Source of the DNA: Nevskia sp. | Lineage (GTDB): Bacteria; Pseudomonadota; Gammaproteobacteria; Nevskiales; Nevskiaceae | Direction: 5' to 3' | NCBI GenBank assembly: GCA_031291075.1 | Contig: JARLJS010000100.1 | Coordinates: 1 to 40,201 of the forward strand | DNA: 40,201 bases | Shown: positions 12,465-21,649 of the stretch, one piece after another | How positions within the stretch are numbered: position 1 is the stretch's first letter | Layout of the letters: every line of letters begins with the position of its first letter | The notes under the pieces: generated by a model | Databases searched by the model: none | What the model was told of the DNA's origin: nothing | What the model saw: only the letters and a program-made list of their open reading frames with translations | Made by a program: the position numbers and the translations under genes

Positions 12465-14204
12465 ATGAACGCCGAATTCATGGCCGCCGGGGAGCCGGCG
12501 GTCGATGTAGTCATCGCCGGCCTGGGCCCTACCGGCTTGGTGCTCGCCCATATCCTCGGCAAGCGCGGACACCGCGTGGTGGTGCTGGAACGCGAGCCGC
12601 GCTTCTACGGCAACGCCCGCGCGGTCTACACCGACGACGAGTGCATGCGCATCTTCCAGTCGATCGGCATGGCCGAGGAACTGCAGGCGAAGATGCTGCA
12701 GGAGACGCCGGTGCAGTTCGCGCGTCCGGACGGCAGCGTGATGGGCCAGTACCTGCCGCTGAAGCGGCCGCTGGGCTGGCCGGTCATCAACTTCTTCTAC
12801 CAGCCTTACCTGGAGACGTCGCTGACGGAGGCGCTGGCCCGTTATCCGAACGTGGAAATCCGCCGCGGCCGTGAGCTGGTCGACTTCTCGCAGAGCGACG
12901 GCGGGGTTACGGTCACGCACCAGGCCACGCAGAGCTTCCGCTTCCGCGACGACAGCGACGTGCGCGCCGAGCGCAGCGGCGATGTCGACCCGCAGACCCT
13001 GCGCTGTCGCTATCTGGTGGGTGCGGACGGCGGCCGAAGCACGGTGCGCACCAGGCTCGGCATCGAAATGAGCGGCCGCAACTTCCCGGAGCCGTGGCTG
13101 GTGGTCGACCTCAAGGTCAAGGAGGGCGAGGAAGCCCTGCGCCACATGCCCTATTTCAACTTCGTGGTCGATCCGGAGATGCCGGTGGTGAGCTGCGTCC
13201 AGCCCGATGGACATCACCGGTTCGAGTTCATGCTGCGGAAGGGCCATACCAAGGAATACATGGAGCGGCCGGAAACGGTGCGCCAGCTCCTGTCGCGGTT
13301 CGTCGATCCCGACAAGTTCGAGGTCAAGCGCCGCCTGGTCTATACCTTCAACGCCATGGTGGCCAGGCAGTGGCGGCAGGGGCGCGTCCTGCTCGCGGGC
13401 GACGCCGCCCACATGACGCCGCAGTTCATGGGCCAGGGCGCCAGCTCGGGCTTCCGCGACGCCGGCAACCTGGCGTGGAAGCTGGACCTGGTGCTGTCGG
13501 GCAGGGCCGGCGACGCGCTGCTGGACAGCTACGAGCGGGAGCGGCGCGACCATGCCAAGGCGATGGTCGACGTCTCGGTGCTGATGAAGAACGTGGTCTC
13601 CATGACGCATCCGCTCACGACGTCGCTGCGGGACCTGGCGCTGAAGATCATTCACGCCGTGCCGCCGTTACGGAAATGGTTCCAGGAAGGCGGCTTCAAG
13701 CCGAATCCGGTCTACACCAGGGGCCAGTACCTGGGCCTGCCGCGGCGCCGTCGTCGCGGCCCCGAGGGCACGCTCGCGCCGCAGCCCGTGGTGCGCGGCC
13801 TCGATGGGCGCCGCGTGCTGCTGGACGGGCTGCTCGGCGAGGGCTTCGCGCTGGTCGGCCTGGGGGTGGACCCGCGCGCCGGCTTGTCGGATGGCACGCT
13901 CAGCTTCCTCGCCAGCCTGGACACCCGCTATGTGACCCTGTTCCCGTATGCAGGCCGGCCACAGGGCCTCCACGGCGTCGCGCGTAGCACTGCGCCTGGT
14001 ATCACCGAGATCGAGGACATGGGCGGCGAGATGCTGGCCTGGTTCCGCAAGGGCGGCTTCAGGTCCAACGCAGTGGCGGTGCTGCGGCCGGACAAGTTCG
14101 CCTTTGCGGTGGTGCCGGCCCGCGGGCTGGAGCACGCGCTGCAGCACTTGCGCCAGCAACTGCAATGGAGCCCGCGGCTGGTCGAACTGAGCAGGGCCGC
14201 CTGA
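12465..14204 (+). CDS. FAD-dependent aromatic monooxygenase (MhpA-like)
   Basis: The 579-residue flavoprotein hydroxylase has an N-terminal Rossmann motif (VVIAGLGPTGLVLA, then VVVLERE), the central YLVGADGGRSTVR segment and the GRVLLAGDAAHMTPQFMGQG motif binding the FAD ribityl chain. The C-terminal thioredoxin-like domain of the phenol hydroxylase/MhpA class follows. Using NAD(P)H and O2 it should hydroxylate a phenol to the catechol cleaved by the preceding dioxygenase. The ATG at 12465 has GGAGGA upstream. Length and architecture resemble 3-(3-hydroxyphenyl)propionate hydroxylase, but the substrate is not proven. Its stop overlaps the hydratase start. Confidence 0.9.
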   Translation: MNAEFMAAGEPAVDVVIAGLGPTGLVLAHILGKRGHRVVVLEREPRFYGNARAVYTDDECMRIFQSIGMAEELQAKMLQETPVQFARPDGSVMGQYLPLKRPLGWPVINFFYQPYLETSLTEALARYPNVEIRRGRELVDFSQSDGGVTVTHQATQSFRFRDDSDVRAERSGDVDPQTLRCRYLVGADGGRSTVRTRLGIEMSGRNFPEPWLVVDLKVKEGEEALRHMPYFNFVVDPEMPVVSCVQPDGHHRFEFMLRKGHTKEYMERPETVRQLLSRFVDPDKFEVKRRLVYTFNAMVARQWRQGRVLLAGDAAHMTPQFMGQGASSGFRDAGNLAWKLDLVLSGRAGDALLDSYERERRDHAKAMVDVSVLMKNVVSMTHPLTTSLRDLALKIIHAVPPLRKWFQEGGFKPNPVYTRGQYLGLPRRRRRGPEGTLAPQPVVRGLDGRRVLLDGLLGEGFALVGLGVDPRAGLSDGTLSFLASLDTRYVTLFPYAGRPQGLHGVARSTAPGITEIEDMGGEMLAWFRKGGFRSNAVAVLRPDKFAFAVVPARGLEHALQHLRQQLQWSPRLVELSRAA

Positions 14205-15007
14205 TGGCCACCGTTATCGCTCCGCCAGCAGGCGATCACTTGGCCGCCGCAGCCGAGGCGCTGCGCCGCGCCCGCGAGACGCGGCAGGCGATCGGCCGGG
14301 TATCGGAAAGCCACGACGTCTCCGACCTTGAGCAGGCCTATGCCGTGGCCGCAATCAATACGGAGCGCCGTGTCGCCGCCGGCGCCCGCGTGATCGGCAA
14401 GAAGGTCGGTTTGACCTCCAAGGCTGTGCAGCAGCAATTGGGCGTGGACCAACCGGACTTCGGCGTCCTGTTCGACGACATGGAGTTCCTGGACGGCGAC
14501 GAGGTGCCGATGTCGCGGCTGCTGCAGCCCAAGGCGGAGGCCGAGGTGGCCTTCGTGGTCGGCCGCGACCTGTCCGGTCCCGCTCCCAGCTACGGCGAGT
14601 TCCTCGCCGCCCTGGCCTATGCGCTGCCGGCGCTGGAAATTGTCGACAGCGCCATCGCCGGTTGGAAGCTGACCCTGGTCGACACCGTGGCGGACAACGC
14701 CTCCTGCGGACTGTTCGTGGTCGGTAATCAGCCGGTCCCGCTGGGCCAGTTGTCGCTCGGGGAGGTGGGTCTGCAGCTCGACCGGAACGGCCGCACCGAG
14801 TCCGTGGGCAGCGGCGCGGCCTGCCTGGGCCATCCCCTGCGGGCCGCGTACTGGCTTGCGCGGACCATGGCCCGGCGCGGCAGCGGCCTGCGCGCCGGCG
14901 AAATCATTTTATCGGGGGCCCTGGGGCCGATGGTGTCGGTGACGGCCGGCGACCTGCTCCAGGCCCGCATCGGCGCACTTGGCGGCATTGCCTGCCGCAT
15001 GATTTGA
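14204..15007 (+). CDS. mhpD: 2-keto-4-pentenoate hydratase (MhpD-like)
   Basis: The 267-residue protein belongs to the fumarylacetoacetase-like hydratases that add water to 2-hydroxypenta-2,4-dienoate to give 4-hydroxy-2-oxovalerate. Visible landmarks are [20 protein letters not shown], the acidic metal-binding region [14 protein letters not shown], and [12 protein letters not shown]. The ATG at 14204 overlaps the monooxygenase stop (TGATG), so translation is coupled. It is followed within 14 bp by the acetaldehyde dehydrogenase. Confidence 0.92.
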   Translation: MATVIAPPAGDHLAAAAEALRRARETRQAIGRVSESHDVSDLEQAYAVAAINTERRVAAGARVIGKKVGLTSKAVQQQLGVDQPDFGVLFDDMEFLDGDEVPMSRLLQPKAEAEVAFVVGRDLSGPAPSYGEFLAALAYALPALEIVDSAIAGWKLTLVDTVADNASCGLFVVGNQPVPLGQLSLGEVGLQLDRNGRTESVGSGAACLGHPLRAAYWLARTMARRGSGLRAGEIILSGALGPMVSVTAGDLLQARIGALGGIACRMI

Positions 15008-15020
15008 GGAACCGGAAATA

Positions 15021-15974
15021 GTGAGCAGAAAGATCAAGGCGGCCATCATCGGCAGCGGCAACATCGGCAGTGACCTGATGATCAAGATCCTGCGCCATGG
15101 CCGGTCGATCGAGATGGGAGCGATGGTCGGCATCGACCCGCAATCGGACGGCCTGGCCAGGGCCCAGCGGCTGCATGTGGCCACCACCCATGAAGGGGCG
15201 GAAGGGCTGACCCGGCTGCCGGTATTTCCGGACATCGACATCGTGTTCGACGCCACGTCCGCCGGGGCACACGTTCGCAACGAAGCGCTGCTGCGCAGGC
15301 TCAAGCCGCGCCTTCGCATGGTGGACCTGACACCGGCGGCGATAGGCCCCTACTGCGTCCCCGTGGTGAACCTGGATCAGCATCTGGCCAAGCCCAACGT
15401 CAATATGGTGACTTGCGGCGGCCAGGCCACCATTCCCATCGTCGCTGCGGTATCCCGCGTGGCCAGGGTGCATTACGCCGAGATTGTGGCTTCGATCAGC
15501 AGCAGGTCGGCCGGACCAGGCACGCGTGCCAACATCGACGAATTCACCGAGACCACCTCCAAGGCGATCGAGGCGATCGGCGGCGCCGGCAAGGGGCGCG
15601 CAATCATCATCCTCAATCCGTCCGAGCCGGCGCAGCTGATGCGGGACACGGTCTACGTACTGTCCGAGGCCGTCGATCAAGCCGCGGTGGAGGCATCGGT
15701 CAACGCCATGGTGGAGTCGGTTCGTGCCTATGTGCCCGGCTACCGGCTCAAGCAGGCGATGCAGTTTGACCTGATCCCCGGCTCCGCGCCGGTCCGCATC
15801 CCCGGCCTGGGCAGTTTTTCCGGCCTCAAGACCTCGGTGTTCCTGGAGGTCGAGGGAGCCGCGCATTACCTGCCGTCCTATGCCGGCAACCTGGACATCA
15901 TGACCTCCGCGGCGCTGGCAACCGGCGAACGCATCGCGCAGTCGCTCATCGACGCCGGAGGAACTCGGCTATGA
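15021..15974 (+). CDS. mhpF: acetaldehyde dehydrogenase, acylating (MhpF/BphJ-like)
   Basis: The 317-residue enzyme turns acetaldehyde, NAD+ and CoA into acetyl-CoA. The N-terminal Rossmann motif is [14 protein letters not shown], the catalytic cysteine lies in [12 protein letters not shown], and [14 protein letters not shown] is conserved in the family. It normally forms a channelled complex with the aldolase encoded next, whose start overlaps its stop (ATGA at 15971). The start is GTG 15021. Together they make the last step of the meta-pathway. Confidence 0.94.
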   Translation: MSRKIKAAIIGSGNIGSDLMIKILRHGRSIEMGAMVGIDPQSDGLARAQRLHVATTHEGAEGLTRLPVFPDIDIVFDATSAGAHVRNEALLRRLKPRLRMVDLTPAAIGPYCVPVVNLDQHLAKPNVNMVTCGGQATIPIVAAVSRVARVHYAEIVASISSRSAGPGTRANIDEFTETTSKAIEAIGGAGKGRAIIILNPSEPAQLMRDTVYVLSEAVDQAAVEASVNAMVESVRAYVPGYRLKQAMQFDLIPGSAPVRIPGLGSFSGLKTSVFLEVEGAAHYLPSYAGNLDIMTSAALATGERIAQSLIDAGGTRL

Positions 15975-17029
15975 CTTTCAACCCCGCCAGGAAGCTCTAC
16001 ATCTCCGACGTCACCTTGCGCGACGGCAGCCACGCCATCCGCCACCAGTACTCGATCCGGAACGTCCAGGACATCGCACGTGCCCTGGACCTGGCGAAGG
16101 TGGATAGCATCGAGGTGGCCCACGGCGACGGACTGCAGGGCTCGACCTTCAACTATGGCTTCGGCGCCCATACCGACCTGGAGTGGATCGAGGCGGTGGC
16201 CAGCGTGGTGAAGCACGCCCGCATCGCCACCCTGCTGTTGCCGGGTATCGGCACCATCCACGATCTGAAGGCCGCGCACGCCGCTGGAGCGACCGTGGTG
16301 CGTGTCGCCACGCATTGCACGGAAGCCGACATCTCCAGGCAGCACATTGATTACGCGCGTTCCCTGGGCATGGATACGGTCGGCTTCCTGATGATGAGCC
16401 ACATGACCACGCCGGAGGCTCTCGCGCAGCAGGGCAAGCTGATGGAGTCTTATGGCGCGCAGTGCATTTATGTCGTCGATTCCGGCGGTGCGCTCGGCAT
16501 GCAGGACATACGCGACCGGTTCCGTGCGCTGAAAGCGGTTCTCAACCCGGAAACGCAAACCGGCATCCATGCGCATCACAACCTGAGCCTGGGCGTCGCC
16601 AATTCCATCGTCGCCGTCGAGGAGGGCTGCGATCGCATCGACGCCAGCCTGGCGGGTATGGGGGCTGGTGCCGGCAATGCCCCCTTGGAGGTGTTCATTG
16701 CGGCAGCGACCCGGCTGGGCTGGAACCACGGCACCGACCTCTACACGCTGATGGACGCGGCCGACGATCTCGTCAGACCTCTGCAGGACCGCCCGGTACG
16801 CGTCGACCGGGAGACCCTGGCCCTTGGGTATGCCGGCGTCTACTCCAGCTTCCTGCGCCATTCCGAGGTTGCGGCCCGGAAATACGGCCTGAAGGCAGTC
16901 GACATCCTGGTCGAGCTGGGAAAACGGCGCATGGTTGGTGGCCAGGAAGACATGATCGTCGACGTGGCCTTGGACCTGGTGCGGCAGAAGGAGCAGGCGC
17001 AGCAGCAGTCGTTCCAAGGTGACGGCTGA
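15971..17029 (+). CDS. mhpE: 4-hydroxy-2-oxovalerate aldolase (MhpE/BphI-like)
   Basis: The 352-residue TIM-barrel aldolase cleaves 4-hydroxy-2-oxovalerate to pyruvate and acetaldehyde, using a divalent metal. It shows the HMG-CoA-lyase-like motifs [13 protein letters not shown] near the N-terminus and [16 protein letters not shown] (metal-binding histidines), followed by a DmpG-like communication domain. Its start overlaps the dehydrogenase stop, matching the physical complex known for the family. Confidence 0.94.
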   Translation: MTFNPARKLYISDVTLRDGSHAIRHQYSIRNVQDIARALDLAKVDSIEVAHGDGLQGSTFNYGFGAHTDLEWIEAVASVVKHARIATLLLPGIGTIHDLKAAHAAGATVVRVATHCTEADISRQHIDYARSLGMDTVGFLMMSHMTTPEALAQQGKLMESYGAQCIYVVDSGGALGMQDIRDRFRALKAVLNPETQTGIHAHHNLSLGVANSIVAVEEGCDRIDASLAGMGAGAGNAPLEVFIAAATRLGWNHGTDLYTLMDAADDLVRPLQDRPVRVDRETLALGYAGVYSSFLRHSEVAARKYGLKAVDILVELGKRRMVGGQEDMIVDVALDLVRQKEQAQQQSFQGDG

Positions 17030-17082
17030 ATGCAGCATTGAACACGCGCCAGTTGTAACCACAAAAACAACGGGGAGGAGAG

Positions 17083-18276
17083 ATGAACACATCAACCGAC
17101 AGGCAATGGGCTCCGGGTGTATCGCGCCGCGAGCTTCTGAAATCCACGTTTCAGCTTGGGGCAATCGGTGCAGGCGGGATGGCCCTGCAAGGCTGCGGCA
17201 GCTCGCAAGCGGCCGAAGTCGGCCCGGCCAGCACCACCAGCGGGACGGCATCCGCGTCAACGGGTAACTTCCGGATCGATGTGCATTGCCACCTGATCCC
17301 GGATTTTTACCGCACATCGCTGGCTGGCAATGGCGTTGTGACCGCCGGCGGCATCCCGATCCCGCCCTGGAGTCCCGAACTGGCGGCAGGTTTCATGAAT
17401 GAATATGGCATTCAGACCCAGGTGCTCTCGATCTCCGAGCCGGGGGTGTACTACCTGTCGAACATCGCGGACCGGCAAGCGATGGCGACGCAGATCAACA
17501 ACTACATGGCCAATGCCCTCATCAACAGCACCGATCCGCTGTTGAAAGGGCGGTTCGGCGGCTTTGCCGTGCTGCCACTCGGAGATCTCAACGACCCCGC
17601 CGACGTTGCCAACGCCTGCGCCGAGGCGCGCCGCGCCATCAATGAGCTGAAGATGGATGGTGTCGGGGTGTTCAGCAACTACCACGGCGTCTACATGGGC
17701 GACCCACGCTTCGCGCCCCTGCTGGAAACCCTCAACGAGCTGGAGGCATTCGTTTTCCTGCATCCGGTGACGCCCAGCGCGGTGCCCACAATCCCCGTGT
17801 TGTCCACGCTCACGTTCCTGTACGAGTTCCCCTTCGACACGACGCGCGCCGCGGTCAACATGCTCTACAACGGCGTCTTCGGGCGGTATCCGAAGATTCG
17901 CTGGCTGCTGGCCCACGCCGGCGGTGCGCTGCCGTTCCTGGCTTATCGCGTCAGCGTCCTGACCATTTACCCGGTTCTGGCCCAGAACCTCGACATTCCT
18001 GGCCTGGCCGATCAGGCGCTGGCGTTTCGCAAGCTCTATTACGACACGGCCTTGTCACCCGAGCCCTCCGCGATGGAGTCGGTCCTGCAGGTAACCGACG
18101 ACACCAACATCATGTTCGCCACCGACTGGCCGTTTTCCAACATCACATTCGTCATTCCCGGCGACCCGGCGCCGCAACTTAAACAGACGTTCACCAGTGA
18201 CCGGCTGCTGCAGGTGAACCGCACCAATGCCTTGGCTCAGCTTCCCACGGTTGCGGCCCGCATCGGAGCCGCGTGA
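17083..18276 (+). CDS. Tat-exported lipoprotein-like amidohydrolase (ACMSD/decarboxylase group)
   Basis: The 397-residue protein carries the metal-binding set of the amidohydrolase_2 family: DVHCH (His68, His70), FLHPVTP, LAHAGG and FATDWPF with the final Asp. Relatives decarboxylate resorcylate-type acids or aminocarboxymuconate semialdehyde, or act as hydrolases. The N-terminus is unusual for that group: VSRRELLK (twin arginine 15-16), a hydrophobic stretch and ALQGCGS (lipobox-like, Cys38), then a Ser/Thr/Ala linker, so it looks Tat-exported and perhaps lipid-anchored. It follows the aldolase by 53 bp behind GGGGAGGAG and is likely in the same operon. It may prepare an aromatic acid outside the cytoplasm for the pathway. 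Confidence 0.82.
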   Translation: MNTSTDRQWAPGVSRRELLKSTFQLGAIGAGGMALQGCGSSQAAEVGPASTTSGTASASTGNFRIDVHCHLIPDFYRTSLAGNGVVTAGGIPIPPWSPELAAGFMNEYGIQTQVLSISEPGVYYLSNIADRQAMATQINNYMANALINSTDPLLKGRFGGFAVLPLGDLNDPADVANACAEARRAINELKMDGVGVFSNYHGVYMGDPRFAPLLETLNELEAFVFLHPVTPSAVPTIPVLSTLTFLYEFPFDTTRAAVNMLYNGVFGRYPKIRWLLAHAGGALPFLAYRVSVLTIYPVLAQNLDIPGLADQALAFRKLYYDTALSPEPSAMESVLQVTDDTNIMFATDWPFSNITFVIPGDPAPQLKQTFTSDRLLQVNRTNALAQLPTVAARIGAA

Positions 18277-18314
18277 GCGAACCCGCCGAGCCCACCAAGT
18301 CCTCGGGGGCGATT

Positions 18315-18965
18315 TCACACGGCCTTGCGTTGGCGGACTGAGGTAGTCTCGCTGGGGGCATAGCGCGCCATGAACATCTCGACGATCTCGCGACAGATCT
18401 GACGTTGCTCCTCGGGCGTGAGCTTGCCCCGCCGCATGGTCACCTGCGGCCACAACGCCAGCCCGGTGATGAGCGCATCGAGCTGCAGCGCCGCCATGCC
18501 GGGGTAGCAGTTGTGCAAGGCGCCGTCGTTATGGGCCGCGCAAACCCACTTGAGCGTCTCCGCGTCCAGGTCGCCCATGCGCCGGTGCAGGTCCTGCGCC
18601 CACGCGGAAGACCGCAGCATCGACATCATCGCGACGCGCGCCAGCCCCAGCACCTTGTCGTCGCTGAGCTGCGCCAGCTTTCGTTCCACGAACCGGGTCA
18701 GCTGCTCGCGCAGCGGACGGCCAGGCTGATAAGGCTCCAAAGGGGACGATCCGCCGGGCCACGCTTCGCGGCAGCAATGCGCGAACAGCTCTTCCTTGCT
18801 GGGGAAATGGTTGTACAGCGTTCGCTTGGAAACGTCGGCCGCCTCCGACACCTTGTCCATGCTGGTGCCTTCGAAACCGAGCGTCTGAAACAGGGTAATC
18901 GCCGCTTCCACGATCGCGTCGTGCTTGCGGTCGGTCAATCGCTTGGGTGTGTCCATAGTGTCCAT
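18315..18965 (-). CDS. TetR-family regulator of the EmrAB-type pump
   Basis: The 216-residue protein has an N-terminal TetR helix-turn-helix (KHDAIVEAAITLFQTLGFEG, then DKVSEAADVSKRTLYNHF) and a C-terminal ligand domain. It is divergent from the three-gene efflux operon with a 23-bp near-palindrome between them, the usual layout of a drug-responsive repressor. The start may be ATG 18965 or ATG 18956. A minus-strand promoter (TTGACG at 19002-18997, GTAAAA at 18979-18974, 17-bp spacer) would put the transcript start almost on the first ATG. It converges on the amidohydrolase with a 38-bp gap. Confidence 0.9.
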   Translation of the reverse strand: MDTMDTPKRLTDRKHDAIVEAAITLFQTLGFEGTSMDKVSEAADVSKRTLYNHFPSKEELFAHCCREAWPGGSSPLEPYQPGRPLREQLTRFVERKLAQLSDDKVLGLARVAMMSMLRSSAWAQDLHRRMGDLDAETLKWVCAAHNDGALHNCYPGMAALQLDALITGLALWPQVTMRRGKLTPEEQRQICREIVEMFMARYAPSETTSVRQRKAV

Positions 18966-18988
18966 GGCTGAGTTTTTACACTGGCTAG

Positions 18989-19033
18989 TTTACTTTCGTC
19001 AAAGTCGCGTGTAAACTACACCGTGTAGTCTAC
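18989..19033 (+). promoter_or_regulatory. promoter and TetR operator of the efflux operon
   Basis: TTTACT (18989-18994) and TAAACT (19012-19017), 17 bp apart, form a plausible promoter. Its -10 box is covered by the inverted repeat GTAAACTACAC / GTGTAGTCTAC (19011-19033, one mismatch, one central base), so repressor binding would block it. An additional TAGTTTAC half-site lies at 18986-18993. Confidence 0.65.
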
Positions 19034-19054
19034 TTACAGCCCGAGGTCGCAAAC

Positions 19055-20605
19055 ATGGAACACATTGATTCGATTGGGGGGTTCGGTCACGCCGCGGAGG
19101 CGATCCCCGGCCGTACGGCCATGGCCGGCGCGTTGAGGGGCTTGTCCGGGCGGGTCTGCTCGGCCGTTCTGGGCTCGCTGGCCCGGCACTACGCCTTCGC
19201 GCTGACGGTGATTTCCCTGCTGCCCGGTTGCGCGGCGGTGCCGCATCTGTCGGAGCGGGCGCAGATCAAGGAGCCGGGCGCATACCAGTCGGCGGCGAGC
19301 TTTGCCGCGCCGGCCGCCGACTGGCCGGCGAACGGCTGGTGGCAGCGTTATGGCGACACCCAGCTCGATGGGCTGGTCGACGAGGCCCTGCGCGATTCGC
19401 CCACGCTGGCCGTCGCCCAGGCGCGTCTGGCCGAGTCCCAGGCGATGCGCCAGATCGCCGGCGCGGCGCGCAAGCCGCAGATCACGGCCGATGGCGGCGT
19501 GATGGAGGGCAAGCTCAGCAACGATTTCCTGACGCCCAGGGCGTTCCAGCCGCAGGGTGCGAACGACTATAGCGTGGCCTCGCTCGACCTCTCCTGGGAG
19601 CTCGACTTCTGGGGCAAGAATCGCGCAGCACTGGCCGCTGCCACCTCCGAACAGAAGGCCAGCGCGGTGGAAGTGGAGGAGGCGCGCCTGCTGCTGTCCA
19701 CCTCGGTGGCGCAGGCCTACGCCGAGCTGGCGCATCTGTATGCACGCCGCGATACGGCACAGGGTGCGCTGGAGGTGCGCGATCAGACGGTGGACCTGAT
19801 GCGCCGGCGGCAGCGGCAGGAGCTGGAGACCCTGGCCAGCGTGCGTGAGGCCGAGGCCAAGCAGGCTGGGTCGCAGGCGGAGTTGCAGGCGGTCGACGAG
19901 CGCATCGCCCTGCAAAAGAACGCCATCGCCGCCCTGCTGGGCACCGGTCCCGACCGCGGCCGCGCCATCGAGCGCCCGTCGGCGCGGGTGGCGGGTGTGT
20001 TCGGCCTGCCCCCGAACCTGGCGCTGGACCTGATCGGGCGGCGGCCGGACATCGTCGCCGCGCGCCTGCGCACCGAGGCGGCGGCGCACCACATCGACCA
20101 GCACAAGGCCGAGTTCTATCCCAGCGTCAGCCTGATCGGCTCCGCCGGCTTCCTGTCGTACGGCCTGGACAACCTGCCCAAGGCGGCATCTTCCTTCGGC
20201 GGCATCGGTCCGGCGGTGTCGCTGCCGATCTTCAACACCGAGCGCCTGCAGGGGCAGCTGCGCGGCGCCCACGCCGAGTACAACGCCGCGGTGGCCAGCT
20301 ACAACGGCACGCTGGTCAACGCCCTGCACGAAGTGGCCGACGTGGTGGCGAGCCGGCAGGCCCTGGACGGGCAGCTCGTCTCGTTGCAGGCCTCCGTCAC
20401 GGCCATCGAGCAGTCCTACCGGATGATCGACAGCCGTTATCGCGGCGGGCTCTCCACCTACCTGGAGGTGCTCTCCGTCGAGGACACGCTGCTGTCGGCG
20501 CGGCGCGAACTCTCGGACGCGCAGTCGCGCACGCTGAGCCTGGATGTGGCGCTGGTGCAGGCGCTCGGCGGCGGCTTCGACGCGTCCCAAACCCAAACCC
20601 AGTGA
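19055..20605 (+). CDS. outer-membrane efflux lipoprotein, NodT/OprM family
   Basis: The 516-residue protein is a TolC-like trimeric channel: a lipobox LLPGC (Cys59), NGWWQRYGDTQLDGLVDEAL at the start of the mature domain, two OEP repeats rich in coiled-coil helices, and LGGGFD near the end. The first 43 residues before the hydrophobic signal are longer than usual, so translation may start later, for instance at ATG 19121; 19055 is kept because GAGG lies eight bases upstream. It is the first gene of the operon with the HlyD adaptor and DHA2 permease and forms the outer-membrane exit of the pump. Confidence 0.9.
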   Translation: MEHIDSIGGFGHAAEAIPGRTAMAGALRGLSGRVCSAVLGSLARHYAFALTVISLLPGCAAVPHLSERAQIKEPGAYQSAASFAAPAADWPANGWWQRYGDTQLDGLVDEALRDSPTLAVAQARLAESQAMRQIAGAARKPQITADGGVMEGKLSNDFLTPRAFQPQGANDYSVASLDLSWELDFWGKNRAALAAATSEQKASAVEVEEARLLLSTSVAQAYAELAHLYARRDTAQGALEVRDQTVDLMRRRQRQELETLASVREAEAKQAGSQAELQAVDERIALQKNAIAALLGTGPDRGRAIERPSARVAGVFGLPPNLALDLIGRRPDIVAARLRTEAAAHHIDQHKAEFYPSVSLIGSAGFLSYGLDNLPKAASSFGGIGPAVSLPIFNTERLQGQLRGAHAEYNAAVASYNGTLVNALHEVADVVASRQALDGQLVSLQASVTAIEQSYRMIDSRYRGGLSTYLEVLSVEDTLLSARRELSDAQSRTLSLDVALVQALGGGFDASQTQTQ

Positions 20606-20639
20606 TCCGAACCACCTTGCATTGAAAGGAGCAATTGAA

Positions 20640-21608
20640 ATGAGCGCAACAACCGTCGATGTGTCGTCCCCGGTCCACCACGCCCCGTCGGCCAACCGCC
20701 GGCGCCGGCTGGCCTGGTTTTCCGCCCTCGCCGTGGCGGTGGCCGCCGCGGGCGTGGGCTACCGCACCTATTGGGTGGACGTGGCCTCCCGCCGCGTCAC
20801 CACCGACAACGCCTATACGGAGGCCGAGAACGCCACGGTGACCTCGCAGATCGAGGGCCGGGTGGCGGAAGTCCGCGTGGTCGACTCCCAGAAAGTCGGC
20901 AAGGGCGATGTGCTGGTGGTGATCGACCCGACCGACGCCACCCTGGCGGCGGCCCAGGCCGAAGCGGACCTGGCCCGCGCCAAGGCGCAGGAGAAAGCGG
21001 CAGAAGCGGAGCTGCAGCGCGCAGGCATCGACTTGAAGCGCCGCGCCGCGCTGGCCGGGTCGGGTGCGGTGTCCGGCGACGAGTTGACCAAGGTGCGTGA
21101 CGGCTCCAGCGTGGCCAAGGCCAGCCTCGAAGCGGCGCAGGCCATGGTGGCACTGGCGCGGGCGCGCTATGACCGCGCGCAGGTCGACCTCGAACGCACG
21201 GTGATCCGTTCGCCGGTGGACGGCGTCGTCGCCCGCCGTGAAGTGCAGCCGGGCCAGCGGGTGCAGCCCAGCGCGCCGCTGATGTCGGTGGTGCCGGTGC
21301 AGGACATCTACGTCAACGCCAACTTCAAGGAAGTGCAGCTGAAGAAGGTGCGCGAAGGCCAGCCGGTGAAGCTGGTGTCCGACCTGTACGGCAAGGATGT
21401 GGTGTTCCACGGCACGGTCGAAGGCTTCGACGGCGGCACCGGCGCGGCCTTCGCGCTGATCCCGGCGCAGAACGCCACCGGCAACTGGATCAAGGTGGTG
21501 CAGCGCCTGCCGGTACGCATCCAGCTCAAGCCCGACGAGCTGGCGGCGCATCCGCTGCGCGTGGGTCTGTCGATGACCGCCACGGTGGACCTGGGCCCCC
21601 AGCAGTGA
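20640..21608 (+). CDS. HlyD/EmrA-type membrane-fusion adaptor
   Basis: The 322-residue protein has one N-terminal membrane segment (LAWFSALAVAVAAAGVGYRT) and a periplasmic part with split biotinyl-lipoyl halves (TSQIEGRVAEVRVVDSQKV and VIRSPVDGVVARREVQPGQ) around a coiled-coil hairpin. It links the inner-membrane DHA2 permease to the NodT-type channel. The ATG at 20640 follows AAAGGAG; a longer frame from 20544 would overlap the channel gene and is rejected. The operon order channel-adaptor-permease is typical. Confidence 0.93.
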   Translation: MSATTVDVSSPVHHAPSANRRRRLAWFSALAVAVAAAGVGYRTYWVDVASRRVTTDNAYTEAENATVTSQIEGRVAEVRVVDSQKVGKGDVLVVIDPTDATLAAAQAEADLARAKAQEKAAEAELQRAGIDLKRRAALAGSGAVSGDELTKVRDGSSVAKASLEAAQAMVALARARYDRAQVDLERTVIRSPVDGVVARREVQPGQRVQPSAPLMSVVPVQDIYVNANFKEVQLKKVREGQPVKLVSDLYGKDVVFHGTVEGFDGGTGAAFALIPAQNATGNWIKVVQRLPVRIQLKPDELAAHPLRVGLSMTATVDLGPQQ

Positions 21609-21649
21609 GCCGCGTCCCCTAAAACGCACACCACAACAAGGAGCAGACC

